Part shown: one piece after another, positions 54,748 through 64,000 of the stretch
Layout of the letters: every line of letters begins with the position of its first letter
How positions within the stretch are numbered: position 1 is the stretch's first letter
Assembly (NCBI RefSeq): GCF_035222275.1
Contig: NC_085884.1
Span: 4,092,001-4,156,000 of the forward strand
Origin: Podospora bellae-mahoneyi
Lineage: Eukaryota; Ascomycota; Sordariomycetes; Sordariales; Podosporaceae
Length of the DNA stretch: 64,000 nt
Direction: 5' to 3'
Position numbers and translations under genes: made by a program
The notes under the pieces: generated by a model
Told to the model about the DNA's origin: nothing
Seen by the model: only the letters and a program-made list of their open reading frames with translations
Databases searched by the model: none

Positions 54748-56805
54748 TCACTTGCCATTCCCAGTACTCTCAGAAGCAGCCCTCATCCCCTCCCTAACCT
54801 CTTCCGCCTCTTTCCTGAACCCACACCCATACGTCTCCCCCGTATTCCACACCAACCCTCCCTTACCCCCGTTCCCCTTGGTGCACTCGGGACAAATCTT
54901 TACCCTATGCCACGCCGTCGCCAGGTTGCCCCGGACATTATATATCCCCTTGTGGCTCTCCGGCTGGGTATTGTAACTCTCGTCCGTGGCCTTGACAATA
55001 AGCGTGGTGCACTGCTTCTTAGGCAACTGTCCCATCAAGCTCACCGACCGGCCGAATCCATCCTCGCAGCCCTGCCCAACCTTTGCCAGGGCCGGGGGTA
55101 AGGGGACAGTGGGTGGGAGGGAGAGGACGGGAAGAGTACCGTTGTATCTCCACCTTGTCCACCCCCAGCTCTTGTTCCCATAGCACGGCGTGGCTGGGTT
55201 GGAGCAGTCGTCCACGAGCTGGGCCTGGTCCCACGTCGCGCCGCCGTCGAGGGAGACATCAACGCGCGTGATTTTTCTGCCCCCGCCAGAGTAGGCGTAT
55301 CCCTGGAGGGCAATGGGTTCCTTGTCCGGTGTTGTTTCCGGACAGGGGGTATTGCCGTCAGAAGAGGTCGGTTTGGGGGTGAAGCCCACCTTTTGCGGTG
55401 TAGCCGCCATATCAATCGTTCTCCCCCCCCCATTCACCCTCTCCCCACTCCCAATACCTCCCCCCGGCATCCAAGAAACTTTCTTGACACACTCCCCCAC
55501 CCAGACCCCCGTTATCGCGCTCGTCACCGGCATCTCCTGTATGCTCGGCGCCTTGTCCCAATCCTCCTTGCCCCCTTCGTTCGGCCCAAAGCTCTTGTAA
55601 TCCCTCCTCTGCCACTGACTCGTCGCCTCCTCGTCCGAGATGACAATCCTGCTCAGCCACTTTACGCTCCTGGCAGCCACATTCCCCGGCACCACCACCC
55701 TGAGTGGGAACCCGTGATCCCTCGGGAGTGTTTCTCCGTTCATCCCCCACGCGAGCAGCACGTCCCCGTTTTGGTCGGTCGCTTTCGGGAGCGGTATACT
55801 GGCCGAGTAAGCCTCCCTGCCGACAAACCAAGCGTGCATATCTTTTTCGTTCTCTTGTTGTTCCAACTCGAGCCCAGCATCTCTTAGGAGATCTTTCAGC
55901 TTCACGCCCTCCCAAACCGCGTTGCTTATCGCGCCGACCCCCCACTGCAACCCGTTCGTTTTCCCTGCGTGTCGCGTCATGTCGTTCCTCCTGTTTCCAC
56001 TGCACTGCAACGTTGCCGTAACCCTCTCCGTTTTAAATCTCTTTTTCAGCTCCCCAATCGTGTACCTCCTCTCCTCCCCATCGGGCAACTCCACCACCAA
56101 CTCCCCCCCATCCTCTTCAGGAACCCACATATGATGCCGCACATAAAACATCCCATTCTCGGTGTAAAACCCCTTATCCAGCTCCTGGTTAGGCGGCTCC
56201 GCGTTCCTAGGCTTGTAAGTGTGCGTTATAAGTCTTTTGTCCCGCACCGGATCGTTTACGAATGGGTCTTCGATGCTCGTGGCGGGTGGTTTCCCGTCTG
56301 GACCGAGGTCGGAGGGGTGGATGTACCCGATTAGATACTCTTCTAGGATCTCTCTGACGTGAGGGGAGTTGTGGATGGTGAAAATTTCCCAGTAGGGCTC
56401 TAGGGAGCCGCCGGCGGCGCGGAGGATGACGTCCCCGCCTGGATGGGCGGGGAGCCAGGAGGTGATGTTGTAGACTTTGTTGTTGAGGGTTACCCATGGT
56501 TCGGGGGAGGTGGGGCCGTGAGACTGGTGGATTTCAGAGAGGTGGTAGAGCGGGAGGGAAGGGGAGGGGGAAGGGTCGAGGGAGGAGGTTTCGGATTTGG
56601 ATAGGAGAGGGAGGGTGAGGAGGAGGGAGGTGGTTAGGAGGAGGCTGGCGAGGTGGGAGGCTTTGGGGGGTGGTTTTGGGTGATGGGATGGGCTGGTGGT
56701 GTGTAGTGGACGAGGGAGAAGTCGGAGGTTGATCGGGGGGCCGCGTCGGGGCCGGCTATGGTGGAGGAGGGAGGTGATGGCTATTCGGGGGATGCGTGTC
56801 GCCAT
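54748..56805 (-). CDS. Sulfite oxidase (cytochrome b5 and molybdopterin domains)
   Basis: A single exon of 685 residues from the ATG at 56805. It oxidises sulfite to sulfate in the mitochondrial intermembrane space. The N-terminus is a presequence (MATRIPRIAITSLLHHSRPR) followed by a hydrophobic stretch (SLLLTTSLLLTLPLL), the usual two-part signal. The cytochrome b5 domain holds the haem ligand in LPAHPGGDVILRAAGGS. The molybdenum domain has the ligand Cys in TLQCSGNRRNDM, plus WGVGAISNAVW, WFVGREAYSASIPL and DHGFPLRVVVPGNVAARSVK. The C-terminal dimerisation domain (GYAYSGGGRKITRVDVSLDG GATW region) is complete. An upstream in-frame extension to 56982 is open but not family-like. Confidence 0.95.
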   Translation of the reverse strand: MATRIPRIAITSLLHHSRPRRGPPINLRLLPRPLHTTSPSHHPKPPPKASHLASLLLTTSLLLTLPLLSKSETSSLDPSPSPSLPLYHLSEIHQSHGPTSPEPWVTLNNKVYNITSWLPAHPGGDVILRAAGGSLEPYWEIFTIHNSPHVREILEEYLIGYIHPSDLGPDGKPPATSIEDPFVNDPVRDKRLITHTYKPRNAEPPNQELDKGFYTENGMFYVRHHMWVPEEDGGELVVELPDGEERRYTIGELKKRFKTERVTATLQCSGNRRNDMTRHAGKTNGLQWGVGAISNAVWEGVKLKDLLRDAGLELEQQENEKDMHAWFVGREAYSASIPLPKATDQNGDVLLAWGMNGETLPRDHGFPLRVVVPGNVAARSVKWLSRIVISDEEATSQWQRRDYKSFGPNEGGKEDWDKAPSIQEMPVTSAITGVWVGECVKKVSWMPGGGIGSGERVNGGGRTIDMAATPQKVGFTPKPTSSDGNTPCPETTPDKEPIALQGYAYSGGGRKITRVDVSLDGGATWDQAQLVDDCSNPATPCYGNKSWGWTRWRYNGTLPVLSLPPTVPLPPALAKVGQGCEDGFGRSVSLMGQLPKKQCTTLIVKATDESYNTQPESHKGIYNVRGNLATAWHRVKICPECTKGNGGKGGLVWNTGETYGCGFRKEAEEVREGMRAASESTGNGK

Positions 56806-57557
56806 GGATGGGGGAGGCTGTGTGTGTGTAGATTTGGTAAGCTTTGTGCAAATGTCGGGAAGGAGTTTAGATAAAAGAATACAAACCGGTTCCAGAGATA
56901 TCTTCACGTTTTCTCTCCACAAACCCAACAGGATGGAAGGGTCATCTGATCGCCTTGTTGTACAGGGAACAACATAAGACACGGGCGTCGGAAGCGGCTG
57001 CGGAAGCGAACACGGCGTTGGGGGCGGTCGGACACCTGCTACTAGCAGTCATCCAATCTCTGCCCACCACGCAGCGGCCCGCGCTGTTCACCGCCAGACG
57101 AACACGGTAGGAAGCCATACCAGGGCAAGATTCAGTTGGGCAGCCGATGGTTGCCGTCGACAGAAAGAAGTTGTTATGTCAGGGTCCAGCCAAGCTGCAC
57201 GTCGGGAGCGTTCCGATTCGAAAACACGTCCTGTGACTGGCCCACCGACAGCTTCACAAGCCCGCCTGGAGCCCGCTGCGCCGCTGTGGAGCAGAAGCTT
57301 TTCCCCGGATTTTCAGCGGCTTCGACGGCGCCTTGGCTCTGAAACTAGCCCTGTCTTGGCGGTGCAACTACAGGCCACACTTCTCATCAAAGGCAAAGAG
57401 AAGAAAAAACACTGGTACCTATCCAATTCCAACTGCCTTATTTTGCTGTGAGATTTTGAAACAAGAAAAAGCACCAACTGAGGAAACCCTCTCCATCTAC
57501 TGCTTGCCCAACCACTCTTCGTAGCTATAGGCTTCAGGTTCTTGAGGCTCATCATAG
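56806..57557. other. Intergenic gap
   Basis: Promoter of sulfite oxidase on the left and the 3' end of the giant gene on the right. The frame ending at 57497 (SSYDEPQEPEAYSYEEWLGK) overlaps the end of that gene and may be its true C-terminus after a further small intron. Confidence 0.45.
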
Positions 57558-60500
57558 CTACTCATCTCCATACCCATACCCACCATCCCCATACAGGTCA
57601 TCCTCCCCCGTGGCCCCAAGAACATGTCGGTATGGATACAAGCCGTCGTCATCTTGATCGGCCTGTCCCATGAGATCCATGTACCGCGCCCACGGGTGCT
57701 CAGCCTGCTCAGCCTGCTCAGCCTGCTCCGCACTCTCCGTCCTCTTCAGAGCCGACGGGATGGCGCCCTGGTGCTGCCTCGGCGGCGACTGTCCCCTCTC
57801 CAACGGCTCCCTGAAACTAATGTTCCTCGCCCTCTTCCCAAGAGTTTGCATAGGGGTCGCTCGCCTGTCAGCCTCAGCCTTCACCTCTTCATTTTCGTTT
57901 TCCAATCGCGTCGCTCTAAGGTAGGGCATGTCAGTATCTCATGCGATCACACGTCCCAGATAATGAATGGAGACACTTACAGGCGCCTATACTCCTTCTC
58001 AGACCTCGCCAACTTGCCCAATTCGGCTTTGATCTCTTTCCATCTCCTCTCATCGTGTCTATTTCCCATCTGTGTTAGCGCTACCTCATAATGGGGGAAT
58101 ACTAGACGTCGAAAAACTTACTTGCTCATCTCTCCGTTCGCGCTATTCTTCTTCTTATCCCTCAACACATTCAACCGATCCCTCTGCTCCTCCTTCTTCC
58201 TCACCGTCTGACTAACAAGAGCTAGCAGCCGTTGCCACTGATTGACCGGCCCGTCCCCCATCATCTGCTTCACTTCATCATCCCACTCGGCAATGGCCTT
58301 GAACTCCTCCTCCAGCACCTTGTCCTCTTGGGCGATCTGCTGTTCCGTTTCCTTGTCAGGCTTGTACGTGCCGTCCTCGGAGTCTCTTCTCTGTCTCTTC
58401 CCCGGGCGCTGCTTCGTGGCACTGGTATCTGGCGGCAGCTTTCGTTTCCCAGGCTGGTTCACCGCGGGGGTCTCCTCATCCTCATCAGAGACAACGAGGA
58501 ACTCGTCGGATGATTCGGACGTCTCGCCGGTGGGGACATAGTTGGGATCCTCCTCTCGTCGCTGACGCCTTCGCCTCTTTTCTTCTTTTTCCCTTATTCT
58601 TTGCTTTTGTTCCTCGGTCAGCGGACGACGTGCAGTCGGTTTCTTGCTGGACGTTGTAGGTTGTGGAGCTACTGGAGGATCAGGACCCTCCGTTGGTGGT
58701 TCAGTCTGCTGAGTACCACCACCACCGCCACCACCACCACCACCATCACCATCGTTTTCATTGTCGCGAACTGGAAAATCGTCAACCTCACCCAGACCAA
58801 CACGGCCTGGTCTGATCCTCGTCGTCCTCAGTCCCCACTGGTTCCCATCATGTCCCAGTCCCTCCATGATCTCCTTGTACTGCCACGGTTTCAACCCCTG
58901 TGGAAGCCCTCTCATCCCGATCCGTCTTTCGATCTGCCCCACCATGTGTCTCTGACTGACAGTCCGCATGTTCTCCCGCATGGTCCTAGGGCTGAAGCGC
59001 TGCCCCGGAGCCCTGTACGGTCCTTCATCCGGAAATTCAAACCGATCGGGCTCGTCTCCCGAGTTGTCGTCCTGTGACGAGTGATAATCTTCCAGGGCAC
59101 CCTCCTCATCCTCACCTGCCTCCTCCTCCGCCACCACCTCCTCCTCCTCCTCCTCCTCCTCCTCCTCCTCTGTCGAGCTGCTCACCTGCACCGGCGTGGT
59201 CTGAGTCCCAGCCGAGACACCGGTACGTCTCTCAGGAGTATCCCCAGCCCCATCAAACCCCATCCCATCCACCTCATCATCATAACACCCCCCCACCGAC
59301 ACCAAAGCACTATTCCCCTTCCCAACCCCAATACCCAACCCCGGCGTCCTCCCAATCTGAGCCATATACCTACTCCACTTCCTCAGACTCCTCTTCCTAA
59401 TCTCACTTACCGGGACCCCCCCTTCCCAACTCCCCCTCGAAGCCGCCACCAGCCCAGCCATGCCATCATCCTCATCAAACCACGACGGTCTAGCCCGCAC
59501 ATTCGGCACGTCAGGATCAAACGGGGTCTCCCACTCAAACCCCGTCAGATCCTCCGCCGGGATCCCCTCGTCGGTAAAAATCCCCAGCTTGAGCGGTTTC
59601 CCGACAGGGTTGGTGCACCACTTCTCCAACCACTCGACATGTATCTCATCCCCGTAGTGCTCGTCCCACTTGGCGGCATCCCAGCCCTGGCCGACGAAGT
59701 CCATGCAGATGGGGCATGGCTCACGCTTGTGCACTTTGCGGAAGTGGTCGACTGCCGTCTCGGGGGTGCGCAAAACAGGGAGGTAGCACTGGAAGAAGGG
59801 ACAGTTTCTCGTCTGGAGAGCCAGGTCTTGAATGGCCCTCGCGCGGAGTCCTTCCGGGATGGGTGGCGGGTGGAGGGTGTAAGGTTGGATGCCTACTTTG
59901 GAGATGAGGTTAGGGGACATGCTGGGTTTGTGGGCGGTGACCACCTCGCGGATGACGGGTGGATCTTCCAGGGGAGGGTCGGTAGGGTCGATTGTGGGGG
60001 GTGCTCCGGGGGCGAGCTTGGTGGTGTAAAGCAGCTTTGCCTTTGTCAGCGTGTCCAAGGCCTTGATGTCCTCCAGGGTGGAGTAAGGTGGTTTGGGAGG
60101 GGAAGCTGGCTTCTTGTTTTCCGCACCGGGGCCGGGGGGACGGGGTGTGGTGTCTGTTGGGTCGAACTTGGAGGCGTCACGCTTGCCGGGAGGATAGGGG
60201 GTGGCAGGACTGGTGCTGGCAGGACTGGTGCTGGCAGGAGCGGGTGGGGTGGGATCGCTTTCGCCGGTGAGTTCTTGGATCCTCTTCCTGTACACTTGGT
60301 CTAAGGTTTCCCTGTTCTTGTAGCCGGCTGCTTCTGCCTCGTTGTTGGCATGGACTTGGTTCCAGTAGTTTTCCTTTGCCGTGATATCTGGGAGACCAAC
60401 CCCGGGCTTGGTGGTTGGCCACTTTCTAATCCAGTATCCAGGGCGGTTTGGATTTTCTACCCAATGCTGGGGGTCGGGCGGAATCACACCCGTCTTTGCC

Positions 60501-63500
60501 GGGCTTTTCTTTGTTGGTTTGGTCGTGGTGGTTGGTTCCTTTGTTGGCTCTTTGGGAGCCCTCTTCGCCGCCCGTCCTGCAAAGGCCTGGGCGATACGGG
60601 GGTCGACAGCACCCTTGGGCTTACGGGGGGCTGTAAATGGTTTCGGAGATCCCCTGGGCTTTTGGGGTGTCCTGATTGTAGAACGTGCGACGGGTTTGAC
60701 CGGTTTGACCCGGGGTGTAGTGTAATGGCCCAGCGTTGGCTTTCCCGTCTCGGTGGAAAGGGTCACTCTCCGCCTCTTGTTATGGGTCGGACTGGGAGTC
60801 GGCTGCATACGGGGCTTTTCTTTAGGCTGCTCCTGTTGAACAGGCGCGACGCTCAGATGCAGCGGCCGCGTCAGCGGAGGTGGCTCGGATTGTTCCGGCA
60901 ACTCTGGCTTGTCCTTCGGTATCTTCACGAGTTGAAAATCATCTGGAAGGAAATCTAGCACCGGAACTTTCAACTGCTTCTCCCAGGGCTGCCATGTCCC
61001 CAAGTCTTCAATCGGTGTCGCACGATACAATTGCCAGTCAAAGTTGTGCGTAACCGGCGGCGGTTTGTATCTGCCCCATAGCTTTTTCTGTGGAGTTTCG
61101 GTGTAGATGTCGCGATAACCGAACGGCTGATGCTCATAGATGTCCTCAAAAACCGGCAACGATTGCTCATCCACCTTGTTGATCCGCAGGTAAGGGTGGA
61201 CAATGAGCCTCCGGGCCACTTCCCATTCAGTCTCAGTCATGGATGGACTAACAAGAATGTCAGGGAGGTCGGGGTCAAAGCCTTGGGTGATGCTGAAGTG
61301 GTCCGTCTTGCTGTCAAACGGCCCCCCGTTTGCCATCACTTTGCCCACGAACTCTCGGAGTTTGTCAAGTGAGATCTCCCACAGAGACAGTGGGCACTCA
61401 TGCACCGAAGCCCCGTCGTAGGAGGCATCCTGGAAACTATACCTCCTCCAGACCGGTCGTGACACGATAAACTGAGGGAACAGGCTGAGTGGGCTGGGTG
61501 CTTTAACACCCTTGGGGTAGATCGCTTCCTTTGTCAGCTTCTCTATCTTCGCCATCAACTCGACAAACGCCTCAACAAGAGGCGTAAAGGCTCTGCTTAA
61601 TGCCGGGGTGAACTCTGCATCCGGGCTACTCGTATCGAGTACGTCGACAAGGCTTATGTAGAGGGATGGAGGTGCACCCGTTTCGTCAGCAACAGGGTAT
61701 TTTCCAAAGTGTGGCCCGAGCCAGTTCTCGCCAGGAAAGAAAACCTCGAGGTAGGTCAGCCCAGCGAAAGGGACCCCTTCTGCTGTCTTCCAGATTTCAC
61801 TCGCAAGGATCGGTCTGAGCAACCTCTCGGCAACAATCGATGGAGCCGTCAGTTCCAAGTGCGTCAGATGCCAGTCGTCACACGCGCTGTCATATGCCTT
61901 TGTCTGGCCAGGGGCCAAAATGTGCCATCGATCGGAAACCTGCCCCGCCCCCCCTGGAGCGAATGCCCGAAGCGTTACCGCGTAAGTGTATTTCTTGGCG
62001 TTGACTACGTCGAGTTGCGCCGCAATTACCTCCCAGTTTGACTTGAGAAAGGCCAAACCTCCATATGTTACCGGAGCTTGGGTTGGATTGCCCTGCTCGT
62101 CGGTGGTGAAGGCATTTATCAGCGCAGCTGGGATCGCTGGGCGGCCTGGACGGTCGCGGATAGCTCCCGGTACCAACACACGGCATACTTGTTGCATCCA
62201 GCGGCTGTACTGATTCGTGAAGAAGGCAGTGGCAGGAGCATCGTCCCCGGCGGGCAACGGCAACCGAAGGTAAGCAACGTCTGGTCTACCTCTCCCTTTC
62301 AACTGTGGCCAGTCCAAGGTGACCTTTCCAACATGGTGTCTGGCTCCCGGCTCCCACTTCCAGGGAATGGGGTCATGTGGACCTGCCACGAAGGGGATCA
62401 GCTTCCCAAAGTACGCGCTGTCTCCTGGACGGTATTGCTTGTCGATCTGCTGGCAAAGCCAGTTGAATGCGACGCGGTCCTTGGCAAGGGCACCTACCCC
62501 AGCACACTGCACGCGGCAGGCATGCTGGTTGATATCAGCGAGAAATGCGTCCTTCTCCTCTTGCAACTCATAATCCTTGCTGGGATCCATGACGTAGAGG
62601 TTGTAAGTCACTCCAGCTCTGCTGTCAAGGCCAAGCAGACGGTCAACGGCGTCCACAAAGCTGTTAAAGATCCCACGACGGAACCAGACAACACCCTGGT
62701 ACCCATGAAGCGGGATCATCAGGCTCTTTCCAGGCTGGAAATCAGTTTCCTTGGCGAACTGCTTCTCCAACTGGCCAACCTTGGTTTTAAACGTCGGCGC
62801 CCTTTTCTCGTCCAGTGACCATCGATCCGAGGCATTGTCGAGGGTCGACGGCGGTGGGTATTTTGCTAGATTCCTCCACTGCTTACTTTTCGGAGGTTCT
62901 TCATCTGCCATGCCACCTCTGATGTGCAGGTCGTCGTCGCTCTCATCCTCTTCCTCTTCCATGTCCCAATCGCCATCCAAACCTCCACCGCGAAGGCCTA
63001 TCTCGTTTGTTTCCATCATGTCGAGATAGGCGTTCACGTCCAAATCACCTTCGCGCGAGGCGAGGTCCTCCAGCGCCACCATGTCCACATCGGAGCCTTC
63101 CTTGGTGCTCTCCTCATCAGACACGAGGTCTTGCTCTTCCCCCATCACCACATCGGACCCACCGTCTGAGCTCACCTCCGCCGCCTCGAACCCTGTCTCC
63201 TCGAGCTCGTCCTCCCACTCATCCTCTTCCAGTTCTTCGAGATCATTCCCACCTCCTCGAAGCCCTGCATCGTCCTGGAGCCGGCGCATCCAGGGCGGCG
63301 GTTTGAGCTGCCAATTCCCCTCGTCATCAGCGTACATATCCAGGTCATTCTCATGATAAGGCCTCCGTTTCATCCCCGCAAGCGACGGGGGCTTCCCTAT
63401 AAAACCAGATGACCTCCCTCTGAACCCAACCGGCCCATCATAGTAAGGCCCATACCGCTTTTCTTCTTTCCTCCTCGTCAACAACAGTCTCCTCCCATCA

Positions 63501-64000
63501 CCCATCTTTTTGGGTACTGGCGAGGCGGTGACATTATTCAGGGCTATTTAACATGTCAGTAAGAAACCCCAAAACAAAGGAGGAGGCCGAAAGAAGAAAC
63601 ATACCCTTCGCAGGCTCCGGAATATACTTCTTGAAGTCATTCAAAAAGTAATACGTATCCTCAAAGTATTGCTCCCGAAACTCTTTCGACCCCGGCTCGA
63701 ACATATTGCCCTGCACCTCAGCCCCCGGCGCCGGGATGGGCACCCCAATATAAAACGCCGCCAGCCTCGACGGCAAATCCCACGCCTCATCCTCAGCATC
63801 ATACCCCAACACCTTGCCAATCTGAGGCCTCAACCTCTGATACCCAAGCATATCCGCCGCCTGAATCAGCGCCTCAGCCCGGTTGCTGCTGTACGCGACA
63901 GGGATCAAAGGCCAAATCTTGGCCAGCTGCTGCGTCGTAAAGTTGGCCTCGAGAAACATCCTCAGCGTGGTGTTAACATCCTTCCCATTGACAATCTCCC
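57558..64000 (-). CDS. Giant acidic protein with zinc-finger-like motifs, 5' end outside window
   Basis: Four exons are visible (64000 or beyond to 63605, 63543-58122, 58058-57981, 57915-57558), about 2070 residues in the window, and the first exon is open to the edge. The joins are IPEPAK-ALNNVTASPVPKKMG, GEMSK-HDERRWKEIKAELGK and EYRRL-ATRLENENEE, all in phase. Regions in order: a helical N-terminal part (AKIWPLIPVAYSSNRAEAL); a very acidic stretch with GLRGGG at two sites and IRGG at a third; a large folded region of about 700 residues (HGYQGVVWFRRGIFNSFVDA; VWRRYSFQDASYDGASVHEC); a Pro/Lys/Thr-rich linker; a paired C2H2-like motif (C-x4-C-x13-H-x4-H then C-x2-C-x15-H-x5-H, near 59640-59800); poly-Glu and poly-Gly runs; and a basic coiled-coil tail with NLS-like KRKLPP and GKRQRRDS. 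Probably nuclear. No named family recognised. Confidence 0.8.
58714..58750. repeat. ACC trinucleotide run (poly-Gly codons)
   Basis: Imperfect ACC/ACT repeats encoding ten or more glycines in the giant gene. Confidence 0.85.
59138..59171. repeat. CTC trinucleotide run (poly-Glu codons)
   Basis: About eleven CTC units encoding a run of glutamates in the giant gene, likely length-polymorphic. Confidence 0.9.

Noticed and set aside
59081-60304. A 407-codon plus-strand open frame
   Set aside because: It lies fully antisense to the giant gene; its Leu/Pro/His-rich composition is the mirror of the acidic and poly-Glu coding sequence.
1-64000. Transposons, LTR elements, CRISPR arrays, rRNA
   Set aside because: No transposase, integrase or reverse-transcriptase motifs, no long terminal repeats, no spaced direct repeats and no rRNA-like sequence were seen.

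Overview
This is a nuclear chromosome segment of a filamentous ascomycete, most likely a Sordariomycete of the Sordariales type (Podospora, Chaetomium, Neurospora relatives). The evidence is the gene style: many short introns of about 45-90 bases with GTRAGT donors and CTAAC-like branch sites close to YAG acceptors, wide intergenic gaps, C- and G-rich third codon positions, and Neurospora-like versions of Dhh1, Swc3, N-myristoyltransferase and RAX1. I saw no rRNA, no convincing tRNA, no CRISPR array, and no recognisable transposon or virus-like element. Gene models were spliced by eye; exon borders given here were checked for phase but not against transcripts.

Layout. 0-5 kb is an accessory-looking block: the end of a DUF6594-like gene (minus), three small tandem plus-strand genes sharing a short R-x-G-[ST]-F motif (the first has a ubiquitin-like fold), and a broken-looking multi-pass membrane gene. 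5.4-7.4 kb encodes an unusual fusion of a fungal NLR-type N-terminal domain with a divergent G-protein alpha subunit. 7.4-9.3 kb holds a single-pass Cys-rich membrane protein and a small secreted Cys-rich protein. 11.9 kb is a RAX1-like RGS/transmembrane protein. 15-27.7 kb is mostly housekeeping: an alpha/beta hydrolase, N-myristoyltransferase, a conserved membrane protein, a short-chain dehydrogenase, the SWR1 subunit Swc3, and an ABHD12-type hydrolase. 27.7-32.2 kb is a gene-poor gap. 32-35.7 kb has Dhh1 and, divergently, a mitochondrial J-protein. 36.8-43.2 kb has two 2EXR-domain proteins around a large coiled-coil protein. 43.9-47.2 kb has two unknown proteins in tandem. 48.9-51.6 kb has a membrane-anchored alpha/beta hydrolase and a cupin. 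52.8-56.8 kb has an F-box protein and sulfite oxidase. 57.5-64 kb is a very large acidic protein with zinc-finger-like motifs whose start lies beyond the right edge.

How they fit together. Most genes are independent single-copy functions, each with its own promoter; no biosynthetic cluster is evident. The regions worth attention are the left 7.5 kb, where the tandem gene family and the NLR-domain/G-alpha fusion sit side by side in a stretch that otherwise looks fast-evolving, and the giant gene at the right edge with repeated GLRGGG motifs in its acidic N-terminal part.
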